DNA from: Edaphobacter sp.
GTDB taxonomy: Bacteria > Acidobacteriota > Terriglobia > Terriglobales > Acidobacteriaceae
NCBI GenBank assembly: GCA_025462645.1
Contig: JAOAPB010000001.1
Span: forward strand, 62,001-126,000
Direction of reading: 5' to 3'
DNA: 64,000 bases
Position numbers and translations under genes: made by a program. Positions 17,910-26,683 of this stretch are shown piece after piece. The first letter of the stretch is position 1. The number at the start of each line of letters is the position of its first letter. A model generated the notes under the pieces. The model saw only the letters and a list, made by a program, of their open reading frames with translations, had not been told where the DNA came from and made no database searches.

Positions 17910-18713
17910 ATGCAGAATATTTTCGATTCGGGCGTTTCCTTGTCACTTGCAGGACGGGTGGCGCTGATTACCGGCGGTTCGCGGGGGATTGGCGCGGCGG
18001 CGGTAAGAATGTTTCGCCAGGCAGGGGCAAGGGTAGTCTTCAGCTATCGCTCTGCTGAGGCACAGGCTGAGGCGCTGGTGGCCGAGTGTGGCGGCGAGGA
18101 TGTCTGCCGCGCGATTCGGCAGGAGCTTGCCACAGCGGAGGATGGACAGGCTCTGGTTGCGGCTGCAGTAGCGGCGTGGGGGCGGCTGGACTGCCTGATC
18201 GTCAACCATGGGATATGGCCGCCGCACGATGCTCCAATCGGGTCGATGACGGTGGAGCAGTGGCGTGGAACGCTGGGGATCAATCTGGACAGCGTATTTG
18301 GTCTGGTGCAGGTATCGGTGGCCCAGATGCAGGCACAGCCGACGAATGGAGGGGCTCGTGGGCACATTGTGGTGGTGAGTTCTACCGCCGGGCAGCGGGG
18401 CGAGGCCTTCCACGCCGACTATGCAGCGAGCAAGGGCGCACTGATCAGCCTGACGAAGAGCCTGTCGAGTGAGCTTGCCGCGCAGGGAATCTACTGCAAC
18501 TGCGTCGCGCCGGGGTGGGTGGCGACGGAGATGTCGGCCGCTGCCCTGGAGCACCCGGAGACGTCCAAGAAGGTGATGGCGGCGATACCGCTGGGGCGCG
18601 CTGCCCAGGTGGAGGAGATCGCGGGACCGATATTATTCTTGTGCACGCCGCTGGCGGGATTTATCTCTGGCGAGATCTTCAACGTAAATGGCGGTGCCGT
18701 GCTTGCAGGCTGA
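17910..18713 (+). CDS. Short-chain dehydrogenase/reductase (FabG-like)
   Basis: 267 residues with the classical SDR layout: NAD(P)-binding TGGSRGIG (about 20-27), NHGIW in place of NNAG, catalytic Ser in VVSSTAGQ and YAASK (about 170), and a C-terminal end NVNGGAVLAG. It reduces or oxidises a carbonyl/alcohol with NAD(P)H in the cytoplasm. FabG is the closest well-known relative, but the substrate cannot be assigned. The next gene starts 12 bp downstream. Confidence 0.9.
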   Translation: MQNIFDSGVSLSLAGRVALITGGSRGIGAAAVRMFRQAGARVVFSYRSAEAQAEALVAECGGEDVCRAIRQELATAEDGQALVAAAVAAWGRLDCLIVNHGIWPPHDAPIGSMTVEQWRGTLGINLDSVFGLVQVSVAQMQAQPTNGGARGHIVVVSSTAGQRGEAFHADYAASKGALISLTKSLSSELAAQGIYCNCVAPGWVATEMSAAALEHPETSKKVMAAIPLGRAAQVEEIAGPILFLCTPLAGFISGEIFNVNGGAVLAG

Positions 18714-18725
18714 TGGAGTTTGAAG

Positions 18726-19586
18726 ATGAAGAGAGCTGTTGTTTCTGCAACGATGAGCCTTGTTCTGATTGGCGCGCTGGCCTCGCCCCGTGTGTTCGCG
18801 CAGGCCAGCGAGATCCAGAGCGCGGGGACGGCGCGGCCCACTGGGCTGACGCAGGAGCAGCAGGGGCGCAAGCTGCTCGATGAGATGGTCGAGGCACTGG
18901 GTGGGCAGGCGTGGCTCGATCGCAAGGACATGCAGGTAAGGGGACGCACCGCGAGCTTCTTTCACGGAGCCCCAAACGGGACCGTCATCGAGTTCTCCGC
19001 GTGGCGCCAGTTCCCGGACGCGAGCCATGGGGGTGCGGAGCGCATCGGCTTCATCACGGACAAGAGCATGATCTTCCCAGGCAAGAAGATCGACATCGTC
19101 CAGATATGGACTGCCGACAACGGCTACGAGACGACCTACAAGAGCAAGAGCGCTTTGCCTAAGGATCAGGTGGAGGAGTATCTGCGGAGGCAGGCTCACT
19201 CGATTGAAGAGGTGGTGCGGGTATGGCTGAAGGCTCCCGGCGTGATGGTCGTCGCGGAGGGCACGGCCATGGTGGAGCGCCGCCTGGCCGACAAGGTGAC
19301 GGTGCTGAGCGCGAATAACGACGCCGTCACCATTGAGCTGGATTCGAGGACGCACCTGCCGCTGCGCCGTACGTTCGAGTGGCGCAATACGACCTTCAAA
19401 GACCACGACGAGGACAGGGAGGAGTACGACGACTACCACACGGTACAGGGCCTGCCCACGGCCTTCACGATGACGCGCTACCACAACGGCGACATGTCGA
19501 ATCAGCGGTTTCTGAGCAAGGTGGAGTACAACCAGGGTCTGTCGCCCGACCTCTTCAATCCGGACATTCTGCTAAAGAAGAAGTAA
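18726..19586 (+). CDS. Exported protein of unknown function, 286 aa
   Basis: Starts at ATG 18726 with GGAG 7 nt upstream; an in-frame TTG at 18720 is less likely. A signal peptide (about 1-25, cleavage near VFAQA) precedes a domain with EMVEALGGQAWLD and beta-rich blocks such as TVLSANNDAVTIELDSRTHLP. That pattern is like the LolA-type lipoprotein-sorting fold used by many acidobacterial exported proteins, but this is tentative. It lies between the SDR and fabZ, 26 bp before the latter, so it may belong to the envelope lipid operon. Confidence 0.75.
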   Translation: MKRAVVSATMSLVLIGALASPRVFAQASEIQSAGTARPTGLTQEQQGRKLLDEMVEALGGQAWLDRKDMQVRGRTASFFHGAPNGTVIEFSAWRQFPDASHGGAERIGFITDKSMIFPGKKIDIVQIWTADNGYETTYKSKSALPKDQVEEYLRRQAHSIEEVVRVWLKAPGVMVVAEGTAMVERRLADKVTVLSANNDAVTIELDSRTHLPLRRTFEWRNTTFKDHDEDREEYDDYHTVQGLPTAFTMTRYHNGDMSNQRFLSKVEYNQGLSPDLFNPDILLKKK

Positions 19587-19612
19587 GGCCGCAGTTTATA
19601 CTCAGGTCTGCC

Positions 19613-20146
19613 ATGAGTGAATCACAGCAGAATTCTGAATCCGCGCCTGAATCGCAGGCGAAGCAGACGATGGACATCGTCGAGATCATGTCCATCCTGC
19701 CCCATCGCTATCCATTCCTCCTGATCGACCGAGTCGTCGAGATGGAGCGCAAGCAGCGCATCGTCGCCATTAAGAACATCACGATGAACGAGCCCCAATT
19801 CCAGGGGCACTTCCCCGACTACCCGATCATGCCTGGGGTGTTGATGGTCGAGGCCATCGCCCAGACCGGCGGCGCTCTGCTGATGACCGAGATCCCCGAC
19901 CGTGATTCGAAGCTGATGCTCTTTACGGGCGTCGAAAACGCACGCTTTCGCAGGCCTGTAACGCCGGGTGACCAGCTTCGCATCGAGGTGACGGTACTGA
20001 ACTGGCGTAGCCGCGCTGTGAGGATGCAGGGCAATATCACGGTCGACGGAAAGCTCGTGTGCGACGCGATTGTGATGTGCCAGGTCGTTCCGCGTGTGGC
20101 CAAAAAGACTGTCGCACCCTCTGGCAGCGAGGCAATTCCGGAGTGA
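19613..20146 (+). CDS. fabZ: 3-hydroxyacyl-ACP dehydratase FabZ
   Basis: 177 residues. The hot-dog fold motifs are plain: LPHRYPFLLIDRVVE near residue 30 and GHFPDYPIMPGVLMVEA, which holds the active-site His, with Glu in MVEAIAQTGG. It removes water from 3-hydroxyacyl-ACP during fatty acid elongation. The start at 19613 is chosen because family homology begins shortly after it. It overlaps lpxA by 4 bp (GTGA), so the two are translationally coupled, linking acyl chain supply to lipid A. Confidence 0.95.
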   Translation: MSESQQNSESAPESQAKQTMDIVEIMSILPHRYPFLLIDRVVEMERKQRIVAIKNITMNEPQFQGHFPDYPIMPGVLMVEAIAQTGGALLMTEIPDRDSKLMLFTGVENARFRRPVTPGDQLRIEVTVLNWRSRAVRMQGNITVDGKLVCDAIVMCQVVPRVAKKTVAPSGSEAIPE

Positions 20147-20928
20147 GCATCCACCCTACAGCGATCGTTGCGGCAGGCGCGCAGATTCCCGAGAGCTGTA
20201 CGGTGGGGCCCTACTGCACGATTGGCGCGAATGTCGTACTGGGCGAGGACTGTGAGCTTGTCTCGCACGTCGTCCTCGACGGCCACCTGACGATGGGAGA
20301 CAGGAATCGCGTCTTCCCCTTTGCCTGCCTCGGTGTTGCGCCGCAGGATTTGAAGTATGCAGGCGAACCGACGCGGGCTGAGCTAGGCGACGACAATACG
20401 ATCCGCGAGTATGTCACGATCTCGCGGGGAACGACTGGCGGCGGTGGGGTAACACGCGTGGGATCGGGCTGTCTGATCATGGCTTATACGCACATCGGCC
20501 ACGACTCCTCCATCGGCAATGGCTGCATTCTGGCGAACTCGGCCACGCTGGCCGGGCATGTCACGGTGGAAGACTACGCTGTTGTGGGTGCGCTCTGCCC
20601 GGTGCATCAGTTCTGCAGGATCGGGCGGTACTCCTACATCGGCGGCGGCACGACCATCACGCAGAACGTTCTTCCCTACTCGCTGACCTCCATCGAGCGC
20701 AACAACCATGCCTATGGGTTGAACAAAGTCGGGCTGGAGCGGCGCGGGTTTACTCCGAAGCAGATGAAGGAGTTACGTACTGCCTATAAGCTGCTGCTGG
20801 CCTCCAAGATGAATACGTCACAGGCGCTGGAGGCAATACGACAGACCCTCGCCTCCGGGAATGCGGGCGAGCATGTGGCGTACCTGGCGGAGTTCATCGC
20901 TGCAAGTGAACGTGGCGTGATCAAGTAG
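20143..20928 (+). CDS. lpxA: UDP-N-acetylglucosamine acyltransferase LpxA
   Basis: 261 residues, the family's normal length, starting at GTG 20143, which overlaps the fabZ stop codon. The N-terminal two thirds are hexapeptide repeats of a left-handed beta-helix. The active-site His lies in YTHIGHDSSIGNG and is followed by ILANSATLAGHVTVED and the C-terminal helical part. It moves a 3-hydroxyacyl chain from ACP to UDP-GlcNAc, the first step of lipid A synthesis in the cytoplasm. This shows the organism makes LPS. Confidence 0.96.
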   Translation: MSIHPTAIVAAGAQIPESCTVGPYCTIGANVVLGEDCELVSHVVLDGHLTMGDRNRVFPFACLGVAPQDLKYAGEPTRAELGDDNTIREYVTISRGTTGGGGVTRVGSGCLIMAYTHIGHDSSIGNGCILANSATLAGHVTVEDYAVVGALCPVHQFCRIGRYSYIGGGTTITQNVLPYSLTSIERNNHAYGLNKVGLERRGFTPKQMKELRTAYKLLLASKMNTSQALEAIRQTLASGNAGEHVAYLAEFIAASERGVIK

Positions 20929-20976
20929 GCGCACTACGTTGTCCTCTTTGCCACGGGGATAGATTATCTTTCTTCT

Positions 20977-22122
20977 ATGAACTTCTCTTTCTTGCGACTC
21001 GCCTTCAAACCGCTCCTGACTACGCTTCTCTTCGGCACGCTTGCCCTCCCCGGCTCAGCACAGACCTCCGGTCACGTTCGAGTCGCAATCGTGGGGCTGG
21101 TGCATGGCCATGTCCAGGGATTCCTGCATAACCTGCCCTCGCACGCGGAGGTGGAGCTTGTCGGCATAGCAGAGCCCGATGCCGCGCTTCGCCAGAAGTA
21201 TGCCTCGCAGTTCCACCTGTCCGAGAGCCTCTTCTTCCCGACCGAATCGGCAATGCTGGCTGCGACCCATCCGCAGGCCATCCTCGTCTACACCTCAATC
21301 GCAGGACATCGGGCAGCGATCGAACAGGCTGCGCCGCTCCATATCGCCGCGATGGTGGAGAAGCCGCTCGCGACCACCCTGGACGATGCGCTGGCGATCC
21401 AACGCCTCTCGCAGCAGTTCAACGTCCCTGTCCTGACCAACTACGAGACCACCTGGTATGCCTCGAACACCGCGGCGAATAACCTGCTTGCCAGCGGCAA
21501 GATCGGCGACCTGCGCAAGCTCGTCGTGCACGACGGACATCGCGGTCCCAAGGAGATTGGCGTTGGCCCCGAGTTCCTCAACTGGCTCACGGATCCGAAG
21601 CAGAACGGCGCAGGCGCTCTGTTCGACTTTGGTTGCTACGGCGTCGATCTCGCTACGTGGATGATGCACGGTGAGCTGCCGGTCTCGGTGACGGCCGTCA
21701 CCCAGCAGATCAAGCCTGATGTTTACCCCCATGTGGATGACGAGGGGACCATCGTGCTCGCTTATCCTCACGCGCAGGCGATCATCCAGGGCTCGTGGAA
21801 CTGGCCCTTCGATCGCAAGGACATGGAGGTCTACGGCGCGAAGGGCTATGTTGATACCGTCAAGCTGAGCCAGCTCCGTGTGCGCCTGTCGGGTGAGGCG
21901 GAAGAGCATACGGAGACGGCATCCCCTCTTGCATCACCGCAGGATGGTTCTCTGAACTATCTGGTCGCCGTGCTGGAACATCGCCTGGATCCGAAGGGCG
22001 ATCTCTCTTCTCTCGACACCAATGTTGCCGTTGTTCGCATTCTGGACGCGGCGCGACAATCCGCTCGTACCGGACATACCGTGAAGCTGACTCCAACTGG
22101 AGCGCAGAGCGCAGGTCGCTGA
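20977..22122 (+). CDS. Exported Gfo/Idh/MocA-family protein
   Basis: 381 residues. A signal peptide (1-28, ending PGSAQTS) precedes a Rossmann N-domain starting VRVAIVGLVHGHVQGF, where the usual GxGxxG is replaced by GLVHGH. The family's EKP motif appears as MVEKPLATT and the C-terminal beta-sheet domain follows (FDFGCYGVDLATWMM). Relatives oxidise or reduce sugars with a tightly bound nucleotide. The export signal and altered glycine motif make a classical cytoplasmic dehydrogenase unlikely. It lies between lpxA and lpxI, all on one strand with short gaps, so a role in envelope sugar metabolism is plausible but unproven. Confidence 0.85.
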   Translation: MNFSFLRLAFKPLLTTLLFGTLALPGSAQTSGHVRVAIVGLVHGHVQGFLHNLPSHAEVELVGIAEPDAALRQKYASQFHLSESLFFPTESAMLAATHPQAILVYTSIAGHRAAIEQAAPLHIAAMVEKPLATTLDDALAIQRLSQQFNVPVLTNYETTWYASNTAANNLLASGKIGDLRKLVVHDGHRGPKEIGVGPEFLNWLTDPKQNGAGALFDFGCYGVDLATWMMHGELPVSVTAVTQQIKPDVYPHVDDEGTIVLAYPHAQAIIQGSWNWPFDRKDMEVYGAKGYVDTVKLSQLRVRLSGEAEEHTETASPLASPQDGSLNYLVAVLEHRLDPKGDLSSLDTNVAVVRILDAARQSARTGHTVKLTPTGAQSAGR

Positions 22123-22144
22123 AGGCTTATCTGAAGGGTTATCC

Positions 22145-23026
22145 ATGGATAAACTCGGTCTGATCGCAGGCAACGGGCGCTTCCCTTTTCTATTGCTCGA
22201 CGCTGCGCGGGCCCATGGCCTGCAGGTTGTCGTCGCAGCGATCAAGGAGGAGACAGACCCTGAGATGGACGCGCGAGCCGCTAAGGATCAAGGCGTGCGC
22301 GTCCATTGGCTCTCGCTGGGAGAGCTGTCTCGCCTGATCGAGACGTTCAAGACCGAGGGCGTTGCGCGAGCCGTGATGGCAGGCCAGGTGAAGCATAAGC
22401 AGATCTTCTCCAGCATCCGGCCGGACTGGCGACTGGCCAAGCTGCTGCTGAACCTTAGGACTCGCTCGACCGATGTGCTGCTGGGCGCGGTCGCAAAGGT
22501 TCTTGGCGATGAGGGGATTGAATTGATCTCGTCGACCGCCTACCTTGAGCCGCTGCTGGCGCGTGCCGGCGTGCTCACGGGCCGTCCTCCAAATGAGGAG
22601 GAGCAGAAGGACATCACGTATGGGCGGACGGTCGCACGAGCTATCGCCTCCTATGACCTGGGGCAGACGGTGGTGATCGCGGCGCAGGCGTGCGTCGCCG
22701 TCGAGGCCATGGAGGGCACCGACGCTACCATCGAACGCGCGGGCGCGCTCTTTCGCACACTCGATGTCGAAGAGCCTTCCTCGGCGCAGGTGCCTACTCT
22801 ACGACAAGCTACGACGCTGTCGCGGTCGCTGACCGTAGTGAAGGTTGCCAAACCCAATCAGGACATGCGCTTCGACGTGCCTGTCGTAGGCGTGGCTACG
22901 ATTGAAGCGATGCGGCGAGCGGGAGCGACCTGTCTTGCGCTCGAGGCGGGACGAACGCTGATGTTCGACCCCGCAGGCATCGTCGCCGCAGCCGATCTGG
23001 CCGGTATCACCATCGTTGCCAGCTAG
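22145..23026 (+). CDS. lpxI: UDP-2,3-diacylglucosamine pyrophosphatase LpxI
   Basis: 293 residues. KLGLIAGNGRFPFLLLDAAR at the start, AVMAGQVKHKQIF, and the C-terminal GATCLALEAGRTLMFD identify LpxI (DUF1009). The enzyme hydrolyses UDP-2,3-diacylglucosamine to lipid X, replacing LpxH. The start codon sits inside a perfect 14-bp palindrome, TTATCCATGGATAA (22139-22152), which could hide the site in an mRNA stem. Part of the fabZ-lpxA segment. Confidence 0.95.
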   Translation: MDKLGLIAGNGRFPFLLLDAARAHGLQVVVAAIKEETDPEMDARAAKDQGVRVHWLSLGELSRLIETFKTEGVARAVMAGQVKHKQIFSSIRPDWRLAKLLLNLRTRSTDVLLGAVAKVLGDEGIELISSTAYLEPLLARAGVLTGRPPNEEEQKDITYGRTVARAIASYDLGQTVVIAAQACVAVEAMEGTDATIERAGALFRTLDVEEPSSAQVPTLRQATTLSRSLTVVKVAKPNQDMRFDVPVVGVATIEAMRRAGATCLALEAGRTLMFDPAGIVAAADLAGITIVAS

Positions 23027-23149
23027 GAAGATTGTCATCACTCTGTAATCGCCTTGTCACCGGGGAGTAAAATTGCGGAGCGCGCTATCAGGCGCGAGTC
23101 TTACGCAGCTTACACTCGTCTACAGAGTGAGCTTCAGAAAAGAGGAACG

Positions 23150-23695
23150 ATGATGCGCAAAGGGATTTGGATTGCAGTAGTCATAGGCGTGGTAACAGCC
23201 TGTGGCTTTGGCCTGAAGGCGAATGCCGCGGCAGACACAGTGCAGGCGGGTGCGGCGGCTCCCAACTTTACCCTGCCCTCGCAGGAGGACAAACCCGTCA
23301 GCCTGAAAGACTACAAGGGCAAATGGGTTGTTCTCTACTTCTACCCCAAGGACCAGACCACAGGCTGCACCATCGAGGCGCACAACTTCCAGCGCGACAT
23401 GGCGAAGTATGACGCGCTGAATGCCGTCGTCCTGGGCGTCAGCCTCGACACCGTCGAAGGCCACAAGGCATGGTGCGCGAAGGATACCTTCAGCTTCAAG
23501 CTGCTGGCCGACCCCGATCACAAGGTTGTCGACGCCTACGGCGTGCCGGTGAAGGCTATGGGACCGGCAAAGTTCGCCAGCCGCCAGACCTTCCTCATCG
23601 CGCCGGATGGCAAGGTCGCGAAGGTATGGCCCACCGTCGACGTGAAGGTTCACAGCGACGAGGTGCTGGCTGCGATTGCAGAGCTGAAGAAGTAA
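23150..23695 (+). CDS. Exported peroxiredoxin (BCP type)
   Basis: 181 residues starting at ATG 23150 after AGAGGA. The N-terminal segment (1-28) is a signal peptide; a Cys in VTACGFG could make it a lipoprotein, though the lipobox is imperfect. The AhpC/TSA fold follows: APNFTLPSQEDK, YFYPKDQTTGCTIEA with the peroxidatic Cys, and the conserved Arg in FASRQTFLI. BCP enzymes reduce H2O2 and organic peroxides. The signal suggests a periplasmic role. It ends at a shared bidirectional terminator. Confidence 0.9.
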   Translation: MMRKGIWIAVVIGVVTACGFGLKANAAADTVQAGAAAPNFTLPSQEDKPVSLKDYKGKWVVLYFYPKDQTTGCTIEAHNFQRDMAKYDALNAVVLGVSLDTVEGHKAWCAKDTFSFKLLADPDHKVVDAYGVPVKAMGPAKFASRQTFLIAPDGKVAKVWPTVDVKVHSDEVLAAIAELKK

Positions 23696-23714
23696 ACCAA
23701 TTATCAGTAGACGC

Positions 23715-23756
23715 AAAAAGGCCCGGGCTCTCGAACTGAGAAGACCGGGCCTTTTT
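23715..23756. terminator. Bidirectional terminator
   Basis: AAAAAGGCCCGG and CCGGGCCTTTTT form a 12-bp stem with A-run and T-run on the two sides. It sits between the convergent peroxiredoxin and histone-like genes and can serve both. Confidence 0.9.
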
Positions 23757-23774
23757 GCTTGCCTTATTTACTGC

Positions 23775-24626
23775 TTACTTCTTGGTTGCCTTCTTTGCTG
23801 CCGACTTCTTAGCAGGAGCCTTCTTTGCCGCTGCCTTCTTTGCAGGAGCCTTCTTCGCTGCTGCCTTCTTCGCTGGGGCCTTCTTTGCCGCTGCCTTCTT
23901 TGCAGGGGCCTTCTTTGCTGCTGCTTTCTTAGTTGCCAAGGTAGTACCTCTCGTAATTGGTTTTTTACTGCTTGCAGTGCCCTTGTTGCCGGACGCCTTT
24001 TTAAAGGCGTCCTTACCGCCGCGCGGAGCACTGGACTTCTTCGCGGCAGATCTTAATGTCGATTTGGCGGAACTCTTCTTCGCCGGAGCCTTCTTTGCGG
24101 CTACCTTCTTCGCAGCCACCTTCTTTGCCGCCACGCCTTTCGAGGCCGTCTTCTTGGCAGGAGTTTTCTTCGCTGCTGCCGCCTTCTTCGCAGGTGCCTT
24201 CTTCGCGGGCGTGGATTTCTTTGCAGGCGTCGCCGCCTTCTTCACCGGGGCCGCTGCCTTCTTTTTGGCCGCAGGCTTCGGTTTGCTCACCGGTGCTGGT
24301 GCGCTCGTCGAGCTTGCACTCTTTTTGGGACGTCCGGATTCCTTCGTCGCCGGCGTATAGCTCGCCACTGGGGATGGAGGCAACGTAAAGATGGTGGCAT
24401 CCTCCGCGTGGGGATCGCGAGGAGGGGTACGCGTCTCAGGTTCTTCCTCTCCTTCCTCGTCTGTCTCTTCATCGCTCTCGTCGTCGTCAGAGGTCATCGT
24501 GACCTCTTCCTCTTCGTCATCGTCGCCAAAGCGAGAGCGGTGGTCATCGTGGTCTTCGTCATCGCCGAAGTTGTGATCGTCATCTGCGGCAGCTGCGTAG
24601 AACTTGATCGTGTCGTTGAACGTCAT
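23775..24626 (-). CDS. Histone H1-like Lys/Ala-rich protein
   Basis: 283 residues from ATG 24626 (AGGGG about 7 nt upstream; an earlier in-frame start at 24662 is less likely). Residues about 10-70 are very acidic (runs of Asp and Glu). From about 95 to the end it is built of AAKKAPAKK-like repeats, as in eukaryotic H1 tails and bacterial H1-like proteins. The basic part would bind DNA without sequence preference and compact the nucleoid; the acidic head could regulate this or bind other proteins. The repeats are near-identical in DNA at 23790-23935. The function is inferred from composition. Confidence 0.8.
   Translation of the reverse strand: MTFNDTIKFYAAAADDDHNFGDDEDHDDHRSRFGDDDEEEEVTMTSDDDESDEETDEEGEEEPETRTPPRDPHAEDATIFTLPPSPVASYTPATKESGRPKKSASSTSAPAPVSKPKPAAKKKAAAPVKKAATPAKKSTPAKKAPAKKAAAAKKTPAKKTASKGVAAKKVAAKKVAAKKAPAKKSSAKSTLRSAAKKSSAPRGGKDAFKKASGNKGTASSKKPITRGTTLATKKAAAKKAPAKKAAAKKAPAKKAAAKKAPAKKAAAKKAPAKKSAAKKATKK
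23790..23935 (-). repeat. Tandem repeats coding AAKKAPAKK
   Basis: Successive units of about 30 bp, read on the + strand as GCCTTCTTTGCxGCTGCCTT variants, encode the C-terminal KKAPAKKAAA array of the histone-like protein. Near identity suggests copy number can change by slippage. Confidence 0.8.
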
Positions 24627-24726
24627 TTCATATCCCCTGGCTGCTTTTTTACTTCCTGCCACTACATTATTCTTTCGCTACAAGTTCGATGCAACACAAT
24701 TCAGCTTTGCATCTCGGCACGAGATT

Positions 24727-24754
24727 CTAGCAACAGGATGCATCCTGTTGCTAG
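24727..24754. terminator. Perfect 28-bp palindrome after mltD
   Basis: CTAGCAACAGGATG is followed directly by its reverse complement, with no loop. It lies 32 bp after the mltD stop codon and about 100 bp upstream of the histone-like gene start. No T-run follows on either strand, so it could be a terminator-like stem for mltD or a large operator for the histone-like gene. Confidence 0.5.
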
Positions 24755-24785
24755 CAATGGCAAGAACTCTTTTTCATGAGGTAGC

Positions 24786-26639
24786 TCATAGTGCAGCTTT
24801 CGACTTCGATTTGGGAGACGCACTCTTGGGCTTCGTGGTCGAACGCTTCTTCGTCGAAGTGGGTTTTACGTTCGATTTCCTCGTGCTCACGCGTGTCGCA
24901 GTCGCGGACGACGCTGTCCTCCCACGAGACGCTCGACCGCGTACGCGCGTTCCGGGTGCGAGCTTCACGGGCTCCGCGACGGCAAGCAATCGGCCCGGTT
25001 TTACAGTGTTCGATGACAGATGATTCCAGCGCCGCAGCTGCTCCACCGACACGTTGAAGCGGTCCGCGACCGTAACCAGCGTATCGTTGCGACGCACCGT
25101 ATACCGCTGTGGACGCACGCCTGCAGAGGCGATTGCCACAGGGATGACAAGCTCGTCTCCCGGGTCTACCGTCTCACCGGCAGTGATGCCGTTCGCCTCT
25201 GAGATCTGACTCGGGCTCGCATGCAGCGCTGTCGCTATGGTCTCGAGGGACTCTCCCTGGTGCGCGATATGGAAGCGCCAGCTGGTGCGTTTCTCCTCGG
25301 GAATATCTTTGAGCCGAGCGGCAAAGACGTCGTGCGTTCCTACGGGGATGTGCAGGTCGAAGGACATGTCGCGCGGCGTCGTCATCCGCAGCAGGCTAGG
25401 ATTCAGCGCGACGATCTCCTGCAACGAGGCTCCCGTTACGTCGGCCACCAAACGAAGGTCGATCGCATAGTCGACTGTTACCGTGTCGGAGACGACCGCC
25501 AGGTCCGGAACCATCTTATCGAGACCATACTGCGCCGGGTTCTTCGACATGATGATTGCTGCGATGATGCCGGGAACATAGTTCTTGGTCTCTCCAGGCA
25601 GAACATTGCGGCGATAGAGCTCCCAGAAGTCGGCGTAGCCTGTTCGCATCACAGCGCGCTGCACGTTGCCAGGGCCCCAGTTATACGCAGCCATGGCGAG
25701 ATACCAATCGCCGAACTGGTTGTACAGCGTCTTCATGTAGCGGGCGTAAGCGAGCGAAGACTTCTGTGGGTCGAAGCGCTCGTCAAACCACCCATTGCGC
25801 GCCAGCCCGTAGGCTCCGGTCGGCATGAACTGCCACATGCCTCCCGCACCGGAGTGCGCATTCAGCGCCTGCGGCTGGAAGCCGGACTCGGCCACCGCGA
25901 GGTAGATCAGATCCTGCGGCACACCCTGATCGCGAAGGTTCTTCGAGATCATGTCCTTGTATTTTCCGGCGCGCTCGAGCGAACGCAGCAGATGAGCGTG
26001 GCCGCCCTGCGAGTTCGAAAAATAACTGATGAAGCCCGCAACGTAGTCGTTGATTACCAGGGGAAAGTCCGATTGCGTGTTCTTCAACTCCGCCGCGAGC
26101 TGGGCGTTGAGAGCGGGATTCGAAGGAAAGGTAACCTCATTAGCGGCGTCGAGCGGAGCGGCTTCGATAGCAGGAGAGAATCCATTGCCCTGCTTCAGCG
26201 CCGCCATCTCGAGCGAGTTGACCGCATTGAGCAGGTGATCGAACTCATCCGCGAGCTGAGGGTCCGTCTTCAGGTCCATGCCGCTCGTCAGCATAAGGTC
26301 GACGGCAGAGTCGAAGTCGACTCGCGCAGCATCGAGATGGCCGGCGCGGTAGTTGTCGACGCCACTGCGGTAGGTCTGCTCCGCCTGGTTGATCACCTGC
26401 TGCACCTTGTAGGCCTTGGCAGCGTTGTCTACAGACTTCGTCGTGGTGATCCCCGGTTGCGGCGTCTGTCCGCTATTGGTGTTTGTAGCCTTTGTCAGAG
26501 CTGGCGCGGTCGCCTGGGCCGGCAACTTGCCCGGCGCGGCTGCCTGGTTCTCCGGACAGCCCGCGAGCATGACGAGCGGCACACACGCCGCTACAAGCGC
26601 AGACCGCCGCACAATATTGAGTAAATTTATCTGCGCCAT
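24786..26639 (-). CDS. mltD: Lytic transglycosylase with LysM repeats (MltD-like)
   Basis: 617 residues. A lipoprotein signal with MLAGC (Cys about 28) anchors it in the envelope. A helical region follows, then the SLT catalytic domain (about 240-370) with the Glu in VAESGFQPQALN, GGMWQFMPTGAYGL and AAYNWGPGNV, then LysM peptidoglycan-binding repeats (about 450-550; RFHIAHQGESLETIA and QRYTVRRNDTLVTVA) and a Lys/Ser-rich tail. It cleaves the MurNAc-GlcNAc bond to make anhydro-muropeptides in cell wall remodelling. It stands alone. Confidence 0.93.
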   Translation of the reverse strand: MAQINLLNIVRRSALVAACVPLVMLAGCPENQAAAPGKLPAQATAPALTKATNTNSGQTPQPGITTTKSVDNAAKAYKVQQVINQAEQTYRSGVDNYRAGHLDAARVDFDSAVDLMLTSGMDLKTDPQLADEFDHLLNAVNSLEMAALKQGNGFSPAIEAAPLDAANEVTFPSNPALNAQLAAELKNTQSDFPLVINDYVAGFISYFSNSQGGHAHLLRSLERAGKYKDMISKNLRDQGVPQDLIYLAVAESGFQPQALNAHSGAGGMWQFMPTGAYGLARNGWFDERFDPQKSSLAYARYMKTLYNQFGDWYLAMAAYNWGPGNVQRAVMRTGYADFWELYRRNVLPGETKNYVPGIIAAIIMSKNPAQYGLDKMVPDLAVVSDTVTVDYAIDLRLVADVTGASLQEIVALNPSLLRMTTPRDMSFDLHIPVGTHDVFAARLKDIPEEKRTSWRFHIAHQGESLETIATALHASPSQISEANGITAGETVDPGDELVIPVAIASAGVRPQRYTVRRNDTLVTVADRFNVSVEQLRRWNHLSSNTVKPGRLLAVAEPVKLAPGTRVRGRASRGRTASSATATRVSTRKSNVKPTSTKKRSTTKPKSASPKSKSKAAL

Positions 26640-26683
26640 CTTCCCTGCTCATTGTAAGACGAGCAAGAAGCAAATGCGTTGAC

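Noticed and set aside
23784-24250. CRISPR-like regular repeats
   Set aside because: The repeats are codons of the Lys/Ala-rich histone-like protein, without spacers.
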